Source of the DNA: Oligoflexia bacterium
GTDB taxonomy: Bacteria > Bdellovibrionota > Bdellovibrionia > Bdellovibrionales > UBA1609
Direction: 5' to 3'
DNA length: 6,680 nucleotides
Assembly: GCA_026914095.1 (NCBI GenBank)
Contig: JAPPIY010000135.1
Span: forward strand, 2,237 to 8,916
Shown: in pieces, positions 1-6,271 of the stretch
How positions within the stretch are numbered: position 1 is the stretch's first letter
Layout of the letters: every line of letters starts with the position of its first letter
Position numbers and translations under genes: made by a program
Notes under the pieces: model-generated
What the model was told of the DNA's origin: nothing
The model's input: only the letters and a program-made list of their open reading frames with translations
Database searches by the model: none

Positions 1-102
1 AAGCCTCCCTATTTGGTCGGCGCTGAAAAAGTCATAATTGCTTGAATTTACTTATGATTTTAAAGGAAAAATATCTGCAGAAAAGAGGCTCCGTCATTCA
101 AA

Positions 103-273
103 ATCTTGCAAAAAAGATGGAAAAATTTTAGACATGCGGTTTGCCACAAAGCGACCATTCAAAAATCTTATGTGCTTTTTGAAAGCGCTAGACAAGATAT
201 ATGTTGTCATAAAGCGAACCTTTCTGTCGCATTGTGGTCAAATCCAAACTTATTTTTCCATCTTTTTCAAGAT
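103..273. repeat. Long imperfect palindrome in intergenic DNA
   Basis: This is a nested inverted repeat. The outer arms contain an exact 16-bp match (111-126 against 252-267) that extends to ATCTTG/CAAGAT at 103-108 and 268-273, with two extra bases on the left. An inner pair, 140-155 against 226-242, matches at about 15 of 17 positions (TTTG, CCACAA, GCGAC). A small hairpin GACAA/TTGTC (191-195 and 204-208) sits in the centre. An 88-codon TTG-initiated frame crosses the region (38-304), but the palindromic structure and lack of any recognisable protein argue that it is not a gene. The palindrome could be a decayed mobile element, a structured RNA, or two inverted copies of a small repeat. 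The function is unknown. Confidence 0.5.
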
Positions 274-305
274 GAAGACAGACCAAACTGTTGACTCCAC
301 TTGAC

Positions 306-519
306 TAGGGCCTGTCCTCAAAGGCTAGACCTAAAAACCCATTTAAAACCCCATTTTCAACTGTTTTTAGCCCCAAAATGTCTGCAACAGTCCCGTTCGC
401 TATGACAATTTACCGTTATTCATTAATATGAAATCAGAAAAAGTCACATTTAGACTCTTTTTGCATTTTTTAAATGATTTTAGCCAGACTTTAATCTGTG
501 CTTATGAGGACACACCCTA
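306..519. mobile_element. MITE-like non-autonomous insertion element
   Basis: The stretch begins TAGGGCCTGTCCTCA and ends with the inverse complement of TAGGGTGTGTCCTCA. Over 20 bases the ends match at 16 positions (306-325 against 500-519). A second inverted block follows further in: CTAAAA plus ATTTAAAA at 331-348 against 468-483, with a two-base gap. The outermost TA on each side could be the target-site duplication, as in several DDE-transposase families that insert at TA. The interior, about 120 bp, has no reading frame of note. This is the form of an internally deleted insertion sequence or MITE mobilised in trans. The parent family is not certain; ends of this kind occur among IS5- or IS630-like elements, but that assignment is an inference. 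Confidence 0.6.
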
Positions 520-618
520 AAAGTGGTTACAACTTGCCTTTTTGAGAGTTAAGATTTAATTTATAAGTAAGCTTTGTGTGTCTTTCATACAGAATACTTT
601 TAAAAAGAAAGAAGACCT

Positions 619-1242
619 ATGAAAAAATATTGGATTATTACAACAAGCTTTCTGTTTCTTCTGGCAAATTGCACAGGTAACAAAAACGGCGCTGACCCTC
701 CTGCCACACTAAATAAACCAGAAGCTTTTCCAAAAAGAGAAGAAGCCCCAAGCAATTATAAAGAAGAATTGAAAATAGCTATATATTTAGAAGATACAGA
801 AAACATAAAACGGATTCTAGAAAAAGATATAGATCTTAATGCTGTTATATTTGATGAGAATGGCTGGACAGCCTTGATTATAGCTTCATATCAAGGATAC
901 ATAGAGGCCATAGAACTGCTCTTAAAGAAAGGGGCTGATCCCAATGCTAAAAGTAAAAACAGCTTTGACGGAACCGCTTTAATGTGGGCTTCATATAAAG
1001 GACACATAGAAGCCATGAAGTTGCTTCTAAAGCATTCGGCTGATATCAACGCTAAAAGCGATAAATACAAGGAGACGGCTTTAATGATAGCCTCCACAAA
1101 ACAGGCCGTGAGACTTCTCCTAGAGAAAGGCGCAGATGTCAATGCTAGAAACTCCTCCAACAGAACAGCTTTGGGGATAGCTTTAAAGGAGAACCGGCCA
1201 GAGATCGCGAAACTGCTTAAATCTTATGGAGCTGTTGAATAA
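619..1242 (+). CDS. Ankyrin-repeat lipoprotein
   Basis: The 207-residue protein starts with a lipoprotein signal peptide: two lysines, a hydrophobic stretch at residues 5-16, and the lipobox LANC with the lipidated cysteine at position 18. A flexible linker rich in Pro, Lys and Glu (about 19-46) follows. The rest is about five ankyrin repeats, near residues 47-75, 82-111, 118-147, 152-177 and 182-207. They carry the usual signatures TALxxAS, LLLxxGADxNA and GHIEAMKLLL. The fourth repeat is shortened by several residues (TALMIAS runs almost straight into AVRLLLEKGAD). Ankyrin repeats bind proteins, so the mature protein is likely a membrane-anchored scaffold facing the periplasm or the cell surface; the partner is unknown. 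The start is preceded by a weak purine-rich AAAGAAGA ribosome binding site. The gene stands alone between the MITE-like element and the chaperone operon. A minus-strand open frame inside it is a shadow. Confidence 0.9.
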   Translation: MKKYWIITTSFLFLLANCTGNKNGADPPATLNKPEAFPKREEAPSNYKEELKIAIYLEDTENIKRILEKDIDLNAVIFDENGWTALIIASYQGYIEAIELLLKKGADPNAKSKNSFDGTALMWASYKGHIEAMKLLLKHSADINAKSDKYKETALMIASTKQAVRLLLEKGADVNARNSSNRTALGIALKENRPEIAKLLKSYGAVE

Positions 1243-1272
1243 AGAGAGATTTCGGCGGATTTAAAAGCTATT

Positions 1273-1342
1273 AGGCTTAGGGGCTGGGCGCTAAAAAGCC
1301 GCTCGGCCTTTCTGCTAAGCCTTTGATTGTGGCTTTTTAGCG
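1273..1342 (+). promoter_or_regulatory. Interleaved inverted repeats, possible terminator or pseudoknot
   Basis: Two perfect inverted repeats interlock in the gap after the ankyrin gene. Arms AGGCTTAG/CTAAGCCT lie at 1273-1280 and 1315-1322. Arms CGCTAAAAAGCC/GGCTTTTTAGCG lie at 1289-1300 and 1331-1342. The order A-B-A'-B' means the two stems are either alternatives or form a pseudoknot. The second stem has 12 pairs and a 30-base loop. No long U tract follows, so it is not a textbook intrinsic terminator, although it lies where the ankyrin transcript should end and before the chaperone operon. It could be a regulatory leader of the operon, whose first start codon is about 65 bases downstream. 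Confidence 0.4.
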
Positions 1343-1396
1343 GAAAGAGACTTTAAGTTTGATTCTAGCTTTATTGTATGTTAGCTTATGAAAAAC

Positions 1397-1402
1397 AGGA
1401 GG
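1397..1402 (+). promoter_or_regulatory. Ribosome binding site deciding the start of the first chaperone gene
   Basis: A perfect AGGAGG sits six bases before the ATG at 1409. An upstream in-frame ATG at 1388 has no such site and would put charged residues (KNRRLN) in front of a clean signal peptide, so 1409 is the better start. Confidence 0.75.
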
Positions 1403-1408
1403 CTTAAT

Positions 1409-2275
1409 ATGAAGCTTTTATTTGCATTTTTAATTTTTTTCTCTCCTTTTGTTCAGGCAAAAGTGATTGTTGAATACACTTATCTTAAGGCAAAAAAGCC
1501 GGTCAAAAAGAGCCTCCGCTTAGATGAGCTGAAAAAGGCTTACAAAATTATAAGAAGATCTACTTTTTTAGCTCCCAGCCCAGAAACTTTTTTTAATGAC
1601 TATCTGCGTTTTAAAATGGGGGTTGAAGTGGGCTTAAACACAGCCTCTCTTGTCAAAAGCCCTAATATTGACAGCAGTATAGTGAATCCCTATTTAAGAC
1701 AGGCCTTTCATCAAGAGCTTTATAAAGCCTTGGCTGAGTTAAAGCTAAAAAAACAAAGCAAAGCTTTAGATAAGAGCGCCAGCCGGCTCTCCCAAAAAGC
1801 CTTGGAGCGATTGTATGCCAAAGAGCCTGAGTTTAACATTTTCTTTATCAGCGCTTTTCATCCTGTGGGACCCAGCAAAAGCCAAATTCAAGAGGCTAAA
1901 AACAGAGCCGATAAAATTTATGCCCGCATTATCAAATCTGAAAAGCCTTTTGTAGAGCTTGTAGCTCTTTACTCAGATGACAAAAGCAATGGGGTTTTGG
2001 GAATCAACCGATCTCAGGGAGAAATCCCCCCTCCTGTCTATTCTCACTTAAAAGCAATGAAAAACGGCAGTATCAGCCGGCCCTTAAGAATCCCCACAGG
2101 CTATGTCATTGTGAAACTAAACAGAAAAGTCCCTTTTGCCGAGGCCAACCAAGTAGCTATAAAAGCAAATTATTTTAACAAGAGAAGAACAAAAATTTTT
2201 AATTCCTATTTTGATTCTTTAAAAAAAGATTTCAAAATAAATTTTGTCAATAAAGGCCTTGTCAAAACCCTTTAA
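1409..2275 (+). CDS. Exported parvulin-like (SurA/PpiC family) chaperone
   Basis: The product is 288 residues. A signal peptide (MKLLFAFLIFFSPFVQA) is followed by Lys. An alpha-helical Lys-rich region (about 20-135) resembles the SurA N-terminal chaperone segment. A rotamase-like domain spans about 138-243 and can be recognised by EAKNRADKIYARI, FVELVALYSDD, LGIN and a C-terminal GYVIVKLN strand preceded by the usual PLRIPTG turn. The catalytic parvulin histidines are not visible: the first strand reads FNIFFIS instead of the usual HIL motif, and the last reads TGYVI instead of GWH. It therefore probably acts as a periplasmic holding chaperone for outer-membrane proteins more than as an isomerase. 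The alternative start at 1388 adds seven residues. The stop overlaps the start region of the next gene, indicating one transcript and translational coupling. Confidence 0.8.
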   Translation: MKLLFAFLIFFSPFVQAKVIVEYTYLKAKKPVKKSLRLDELKKAYKIIRRSTFLAPSPETFFNDYLRFKMGVEVGLNTASLVKSPNIDSSIVNPYLRQAFHQELYKALAELKLKKQSKALDKSASRLSQKALERLYAKEPEFNIFFISAFHPVGPSKSQIQEAKNRADKIYARIIKSEKPFVELVALYSDDKSNGVLGINRSQGEIPPPVYSHLKAMKNGSISRPLRIPTGYVIVKLNRKVPFAEANQVAIKANYFNKRRTKIFNSYFDSLKKDFKINFVNKGLVKTL

Positions 2276-3176
2276 ACTCTGTCTTTTTAGCGGTTTTTTC
2301 CTTTTTTCCTGCCTAAAAACACAAGAAAAAACCCCAGTCATTAAAATTGGATCTCAAGTTTGGAGCTTTCAAGAAGTCCAAGATTATATGGAGCTGAGAC
2401 TTCCCAGCTTTCAAGAAGTCCAAGATTATATGGAGCTGAGACTTCCCAGCTTTCAAGAAAACAAGAGCAATATCAAAGAGGAAATTTTAAAAGAGATTGT
2501 CTTTTACTCTCTTCTAAAAAATTGGGCAGAAAAAAATAGCATTTTTCTCAGCAAAACTCTTTTAGCAAAAGAAGAAAGGCTTTTGTTCGCCAAAAATAAA
2601 AAAAAGCTAAAGGCTTTAAAAGTTTTCAAGCTTTATACAAATCTAAAGCAGGCTTTACTGAAGGAGCTTGAAAAAAAAACTCCTGATCCCTCCATCAGCC
2701 AACAAAAATCCTTTTATACAAAAAACAAAGCCCAATTTATAGAGCCTGCTCAATGCCAGCTCCAGCAAATTTTAGTTGGCAATAAAAAGCTGGCTCAATC
2801 CCTTCACAGCAGAATAAAAGACGGAGAATCCTTTTCAGCTTTAAACAAGATTTACTCCCTAAAAGAAAACCCGGGCTGGGTAAAAAAAGGCCTGTGGGCC
2901 TTGTTTGACAAAGCCTGCTTTGAAGAAGAAAAAAGCTTAAGCTCTGTGTTAAAAAGCCCTTATGGCTGGCATATTTTTTTAAGGACTGGGAAAAAAGCTG
3001 ATCGGCAAAAATCTTTTTCCGAATCTCAAAAGGAAGTCCTAAAAATTCTAAAAAAACAAAGCCTTCCCCTGCAATTGAAAAACTGGCTGAAGGAAGAGTC
3101 CTTAAAAACCCCCTTTTTTAAAGATAAAAAGCTCTTGGATCAAATCAAAATTCAATATAAAAGGAATGTATTGTGA
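2244..3176 (+). CDS. Parvulin-like peptidyl-prolyl isomerase lipoprotein
   Basis: This protein has about 310 residues. Its start is a TTG inside the end of the previous gene. A second TTG at 2259 gives a more typical signal length, with the lipid cysteine at residue 18; neither start has a good ribosome binding site, so translation is probably coupled. The signal ends in the lipobox LFSC (Cys23 from the longer start). Residues 41-54 (SFQEVQDYMELRLP) are repeated exactly at 55-68. A helical segment rich in Lys and Leu follows (75-160), then a divergent rotamase domain at about 165-255: the first strand reads CQLQQILV where active parvulins have His, DGESFSAL is followed by GWVKKGLWALFD, and the closing strand is GWHIFLRTG, retaining that histidine. 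Likely a membrane-anchored foldase or chaperone at the periplasmic face, working with its two neighbours. It overlaps the next gene by four bases (GTGA). Confidence 0.8.
   Translation: MSIKALSKPFKLCLFSGFFLFSCLKTQEKTPVIKIGSQVWSFQEVQDYMELRLPSFQEVQDYMELRLPSFQENKSNIKEEILKEIVFYSLLKNWAEKNSIFLSKTLLAKEERLLFAKNKKKLKALKVFKLYTNLKQALLKELEKKTPDPSISQQKSFYTKNKAQFIEPAQCQLQQILVGNKKLAQSLHSRIKDGESFSALNKIYSLKENPGWVKKGLWALFDKACFEEEKSLSSVLKSPYGWHIFLRTGKKADRQKSFSESQKEVLKILKKQSLPLQLKNWLKEESLKTPFFKDKKLLDQIKIQYKRNVL
2364..2459 (+). repeat. Tandem 42-bp in-frame duplication within the lipoprotein gene
   Basis: Two identical 42-bp copies lie at 2364-2405 and 2406-2447, followed by the first 12 bases of a third (AGCTTTCAAGAA, 2448-2459). 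The unit encodes 14 residues. With no mismatch between copies the duplication is either very recent or under strong conservation. The 12-base remnant probably marks the original direct repeat through which slippage or recombination created the copy. Confidence 0.95.
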
Positions 3177-4078
3177 AAGTGGCTTTTGTCTTTTTAGTTT
3201 TTCTAAGCCCTAACCTCCAAGCTCGCTTAGTGGAAAGCCTGAAAGCGCAAGTAGGGGAGGAAGTGATCTCCCAGATTGATCTCAATAATTTTAAACTCCA
3301 ATTGAAACAAAACTTAGTCCCTTCCTCTCTTCTCCTTAAAACTCTTTACAGCCCTTCTCAACTCCTCAAAAATGAAAAGGACCGGCTGAGCTTTATGATA
3401 GAAACCCGCCTGCTCTCTCAAATGGCTCAACAACAAAAATTTCCCCTAGATGAAACAAGGCTGAATAAAGAATTAAAATCTTTACAAGGGGCTTTGTCAA
3501 AAACGCGATTTTCCAAAAAATTAAAAAGAGTTGGTTTAACTTTAGAGTCCCTCAAAAAAAGCTTAAATGAAAATTCACAAATTGACAGGCTCTTAAGCCA
3601 AGTTGTCCTCTCTAAAATAACTGTCTCCGATCAAGACATTGAAAGCTATCATTTTACAAAATACAAAAAGCCCCTGTTTAAAGTTTTTGAATATGAATTT
3701 ACTGCGCTTTCCTTTCCAGAAAATAAGAAAAACCAAGTTTTAAAAGCCCAGCGGGAAAACCCGCTTAAAAGTTTAGAGGAGCTTTCTCAAAGTTTAAATT
3801 TAGAATACAAAAAATCCCAATTAAAAGAAGACCAGATTAGAAAAATGTTTAAAAAGGAGCTGGATAAACTTTCTGTGTCACAGTTTTCACCTCTTTTATT
3901 CTCTGAAAATACCTATTACCTCTTGCAGCTAAAATGGAAAGCTCCTTTCATTAGCCCTAAAGAAAAAATAAAAAAAGATCAAATTGAAAAGCAGATCTTT
4001 GAGAAAAAACTAAAACAAGAGCTGAGGCGATGGATAGAAGAGCAAAAAAGCCAGTTTTTTATAAAAATTTTCCTTTAA
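3173..4078 (+). CDS. SurA-like periplasmic chaperone
   Basis: The product is 301 residues, read from a GTG that overlaps the previous stop (GTGA), with AAGGA about ten bases upstream. The signal peptide is MKVAFVFLVFLSPNLQA, very like that of the first gene of the operon. Residues 20-150 resemble the SurA N-terminal chaperone domain: VESLKAQVGEEVISQIDLNNF matches the usual 'a-v-Vn-e-e-IT--dl' opening, and ETRLLSQMAQQQKFPLDETRLNKEL matches the conserved helix. About 150-165 resembles the linker VSDQDIESYH. A rotamase-like domain at 165-258 is badly eroded and shows no catalytic His; a C-terminal helix closes the protein at 262-298. It probably escorts outer-membrane proteins through the periplasm. 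Its last 49 bases also encode the start of pdxA in another frame. A surA-pdxA neighbourhood is known from Proteobacteria, which supports the assignment. Confidence 0.75.
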   Translation: MKVAFVFLVFLSPNLQARLVESLKAQVGEEVISQIDLNNFKLQLKQNLVPSSLLLKTLYSPSQLLKNEKDRLSFMIETRLLSQMAQQQKFPLDETRLNKELKSLQGALSKTRFSKKLKRVGLTLESLKKSLNENSQIDRLLSQVVLSKITVSDQDIESYHFTKYKKPLFKVFEYEFTALSFPENKKNQVLKAQRENPLKSLEELSQSLNLEYKKSQLKEDQIRKMFKKELDKLSVSQFSPLLFSENTYYLLQLKWKAPFISPKEKIKKDQIEKQIFEKKLKQELRRWIEEQKSQFFIKIFL

Positions 4079-4995
4079 AAAACCGCATCGCTTTAACAAC
4101 AGGAGATCCCAAAGGAGTGGGGCTTTTTATTACAAAAAAGGCTTTGAAAATATTAGGCCCTAAAAAGAGCTTTCAATTTTTAATTTGGACGCGCCGACAG
4201 GCAGACACTTTTAAAATCCCCGCTTTTAAGACTCTTGCTTTCTCCAATTCCGCTCAAGCCTTTGCCAGCGACTTTAAAGAAAATCATTTATTGCAAATCA
4301 AAAGCAAAGGAGGGCCCGGAGACTGGCTTTTAGAGGCCGGCAGAAGCGCTCTAAACCAAGAAGTTTCCGCTCTTGTTACAGGCCCCGTCAATAAAAACCA
4401 ATTAAAAAAACATAAAGTGGTGGGACAAACGGATCTTTTAAAAAAACTCTCTCAAACGGAAGAGGTTTTTATGTGTTTTAGAGGCCTGTTCTTTAATGTG
4501 ATTCTTTTAACCGATCACATTCCCTTTAAAAAAATAAAGATAGATCAACAAAAGCTCTCAAGCCTTTTAAAACAAGCCCTTTTGAGCCGGAAAATACTGT
4601 CCCCTTCCCTGCAAAAAAAGCCTCTGGGACTCTTAGGCTTAAACCCTCATGCCGGCGAGCAAGGGCTTTTAGGCTCAGAAGAAGAAAACATTTTAAAGCC
4701 TTTTTTAAAAAAGAGAAAAGAAGTGAAAGGCCCTCTCAGCCCTGATGGAGCTTTTTTTAAAAAAAATTGGAGCCAATACAGTTTTTTTATAGCGCTTTAC
4801 CATGATCAGGGGCTGATTCCCTTTAAAATGATTCACAATCAAACCGGCTTTGCTCAAAGTTTAGGTTTGCCTTTTTTAAGGCTGGGAGTAGATCATGGCA
4901 CTGGGCTTGGCTTAAACAACAAAGAGATTTCCCATGAGTCTTTTCTTCTGGCTCTCAAAGAATCCCTCCGCTTAATTCGACTCCATCACAAATAA
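4030..4995 (+). CDS. pdxA: 4-hydroxythreonine-4-phosphate dehydrogenase
   Basis: PdxA oxidises 4-phosphohydroxy-L-threonine with NAD(P), giving 3-amino-2-oxopropyl phosphate for pyridoxal phosphate synthesis in the cytoplasm. The 321-residue protein carries the family motifs in order: TTGDPKGVG (23-31), ALVTGPVNK (114-122), GQTDLL (132-137), LTDHIPF (160-166), LGLNPHAGE (202-210), GPLSPDGAF (234-242), YHDQG (257-261) and LPFLRLGVDHGTGLGL (280-295). The three metal-binding histidines correspond to H163, H207 and H258. The motif usually GHTE is GQTD here, replacing a histidine near the substrate pocket, and GDPAGIGPEI is altered to GDPKGVGLFI. Length is close to the usual 320-335. ATG 4030 is the only candidate start in frame before the first motif and lies inside the previous gene (49-base overlap), so translation is probably coupled to the chaperone gene. 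Confidence 0.92.
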   Translation: MDRRAKKPVFYKNFPLKNRIALTTGDPKGVGLFITKKALKILGPKKSFQFLIWTRRQADTFKIPAFKTLAFSNSAQAFASDFKENHLLQIKSKGGPGDWLLEAGRSALNQEVSALVTGPVNKNQLKKHKVVGQTDLLKKLSQTEEVFMCFRGLFFNVILLTDHIPFKKIKIDQQKLSSLLKQALLSRKILSPSLQKKPLGLLGLNPHAGEQGLLGSEEENILKPFLKKRKEVKGPLSPDGAFFKKNWSQYSFFIALYHDQGLIPFKMIHNQTGFAQSLGLPFLRLGVDHGTGLGLNNKEISHESFLLALKESLRLIRLHHK

Positions 4996-5014
4996 AGCTT
5001 TTTTAAATAAAGCT
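4996..5014. terminator. Weak hairpin between convergent genes
   Basis: AGCTTT (4996-5001) and AAAGCT (5009-5014) form a six-pair AT-rich stem just after the pdxA stop, in the 41-bp gap to the convergent channel gene. It could act as a weak bidirectional terminator, but the stem is poor and its right arm lies in the 32-bp direct repeat described separately. Confidence 0.2.
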
Positions 5015-5028
5015 GGTCTAATCAAAAA
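4997..5028 (+). repeat. 32-bp direct repeat, left copy (after pdxA)
   Basis: GCTTTTTTAAATAAA, three variable bases, then GGTCTAATCAAAAA. The right copy at 6022-6053 is identical except for those three bases (29 of 32 match). This copy starts two bases after the pdxA stop codon; the other ends directly before the ATG of the phosphomannomutase fragment. Confidence 0.85.
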
Positions 5029-5036
5029 GAGTCTCT

Positions 5037-5870
5037 CTATTTTGATTTAAAAGTATTTGTTATCAATGTGCTGTTAGGAATATGCGCTTTAGCTCCATCA
5101 TCCAAATCAACAGTAGTATTTATAGCGCCAACCTTTTTCACAACTCCTTTGATATTTTCAAACTCCAAATGAGAGCCTTGTTTGATTTGCTCTTTCAAAG
5201 ACAGGCCAGAGACCCAGCTTTTAGACAAGTCTTTTGTCCCTAAGCCCAAACTCAGCGCGAGGACAACACCCGCAGAGATGAGCAGAATTTCCATAATATT
5301 TTTAATAAGCTCTGTTTCCAGTTGCAACTGCTCAACAGCCAAAACGCCAACAACAATAACCGCAACAAAATGAATCACACTGGCCAAAATCTTGCCATAC
5401 TCCAAACCCGCTTTTTGACTGAAATCTTCAACAATGTTTTTTAAAAATTGAACCGCCATAAGACCTAAAATAAAGATCAATCCCGCCCCTATGATATTGG
5501 GTAAGTAACGCACAAAAGCGTCTATAGTCTCTGTAATTTTATTCAAGTGAAGAGCCTCTGAAGCGGAAATGATAAAAACCAGCATTATCAACCAAAAGAA
5601 AATTCTTCCGAAAAGATCTGAAGATTTTAACTGAACGCCAAGCTTCTCAAGAGTCTTATGAAGGCCTATCTTTTCACTGACTTTATCTATTCCAACCGTT
5701 CTTAAAATCTTTATGGATATCTTAGCCAGCAGTTTTGAAATGAAATAGCCCGCCACCAGCAAAATAAGAGTTCCTAAAACATTTGGAATATATTCCACCA
5801 GTTTTTCCCAAAGGATTTGAGTTGAGCTTTCCAAGCTCTTTTGCCAAGCTTTTGGATTTAAAGAGTCCAT
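5037..5870 (-). CDS. MscS-family small-conductance mechanosensitive channel
   Basis: The product is 277 residues with about five membrane segments (near 29-50, 88-107, 122-145, 163-182 and 192-211). Two of them belong to similar 'conserved TM helix' units: YIPNVLGTLILLVAGYF (27-43) and YLPNIIGAGLIFILGL (122-137). The last membrane segment and what follows form the MscS-like region: a Gly/Ala/Leu-rich pore helix (SAGVVLALSLGLG, 199-211), then a small beta domain with LSLKEQIKQGSHLEFENIKG (223-242), KKVGAINTTVDLDDGAKAHIPNSTL (245-269). The protein stops soon after the beta domain, so the large C-terminal vestibule of E. coli MscS is missing; this compact form is common in the TM-helix subgroup. 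Its role is presumably to release osmolytes across the inner membrane on hypo-osmotic shock, or another ion-flux function. It is convergent with pdxA and has a far stronger ribosome binding site than its neighbours, which together with the flanking direct repeats suggests it was inserted. Confidence 0.88.
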   Translation of the reverse strand: MDSLNPKAWQKSLESSTQILWEKLVEYIPNVLGTLILLVAGYFISKLLAKISIKILRTVGIDKVSEKIGLHKTLEKLGVQLKSSDLFGRIFFWLIMLVFIISASEALHLNKITETIDAFVRYLPNIIGAGLIFILGLMAVQFLKNIVEDFSQKAGLEYGKILASVIHFVAVIVVGVLAVEQLQLETELIKNIMEILLISAGVVLALSLGLGTKDLSKSWVSGLSLKEQIKQGSHLEFENIKGVVKKVGAINTTVDLDDGAKAHIPNSTLITNTFKSK

Positions 5871-5874
5871 GATT

Positions 5875-5884
5875 CACCTCCTTT
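5875..5884 (-). promoter_or_regulatory. Strong ribosome binding site of the channel gene
   Basis: The minus strand reads AAGGAGGTGA, a near-complete anti-SD match, four bases before the ATG at 5870. It fixes the start of the channel gene. No other gene in the window has a match this long. Confidence 0.85.
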
Positions 5885-6021
5885 TTGCGCAAGGGATTTG
5901 ATTAAAAGCCCTCCTATCTTTTATTTTGCTGAATACAGCCTCCCCAAGCAAGATAAAAATTAAAACAAGACTTTTTTACAACAGTTTAAAGAAAATAGCT
6001 AAAGCAGGAATAATAAAACAG

Positions 6022-6053
6022 GCTTTTTTAAATAAAATGGGTCTAATCAAAAA
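6022..6053 (+). repeat. 32-bp direct repeat, right copy (before the mutase fragment)
   Basis: Identical to 4997-5028 except at three adjacent bases (6037-6039). It ends exactly where the ATG of the phosphomannomutase-like fragment begins. The 130 bp between the channel ribosome binding site and this copy (about 5890-6021) hold no gene I can recognise. Confidence 0.85.
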
Positions 6054-6218
6054 ATGTTCTCTCCCTCCATATTTAGAGCCAATGACATTCGCGGGGTCTG
6101 GCAAAAGGATTTTGATCTTTCCTTTACAAAAGATCTGGCTTTTGCTCTGGCCTTGTTGGCAAAACAAAAGAAAATCAAAAGCCCTAAGTTTCTCATGGAG
6201 CCTTTATTTGTTCTTTAG
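6054..6218 (+). pseudogene. Truncated phosphomannomutase/phosphoglucomutase N-terminus
   Basis: The frame starts MFSPSIFRANDIRGVW and continues QKDFDLSFTKDLAFALALLAKQ, then KKIKSPKFLM, ending EPLFVL and a TAG stop after 54 codons. IFRxxDIRG followed by a hydrophobic Phe/Ala/Leu helix and a Lys-rich stretch is the characteristic opening of alpha-D-phosphohexomutases (ManB/AlgC/PMM-PGM), which run to about 450 residues. Everything after about residue 48 is lost, including the catalytic phosphoserine loop, magnesium site and sugar-binding loops, so it cannot be an active enzyme. Homology ends near 6197, where unrelated sequence leading to the heptamer repeats begins. A longer open frame across 5926-6285 is in another phase and is a shadow. 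The fragment directly follows the 32-bp repeat copy, as if the full gene once lay downstream of pdxA. Confidence 0.8.
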
Positions 6219-6271
6219 TTTGAATAGAAAATTCCTTTATTTTGAGTATTCGCCTAGCGCGCAAATTACCT

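Noticed and set aside
1..45. Open frame from the left edge ending KPPYLVGAEKVIIA and TGA, possibly the end of a gene
   Set aside because: Only 14 codons are visible with no family signature; other frames are open for similar lengths, so it cannot be supported.
38..304. 88-codon plus-strand frame (TTG start) and an overlapping 62-codon frame at 106-294
   Set aside because: No recognisable motif and no ribosome binding site; both cross the long palindrome, which explains the sequence better.
534..567. Possible sigma-70 promoter for the ankyrin gene (TTGCCT or TTGAGA with TATAAG)
   Set aside because: Neither pairing gives both a good -10 match and a 16-18 base spacer.
891..1160. Minus-strand 89-codon frame
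   Set aside because: Antisense shadow of the ankyrin repeats, whose repetitive codons keep the opposite frame open.
5182..5373. Plus-strand 63-codon frame inside the channel gene
   Set aside because: Shadow of the MscS-family gene on the other strand; low-complexity Thr/Ser-rich translation.
5976..6167. Minus-strand 63-codon frame
   Set aside because: Antisense to the mutase remnant, with no ribosome binding site or known motif.
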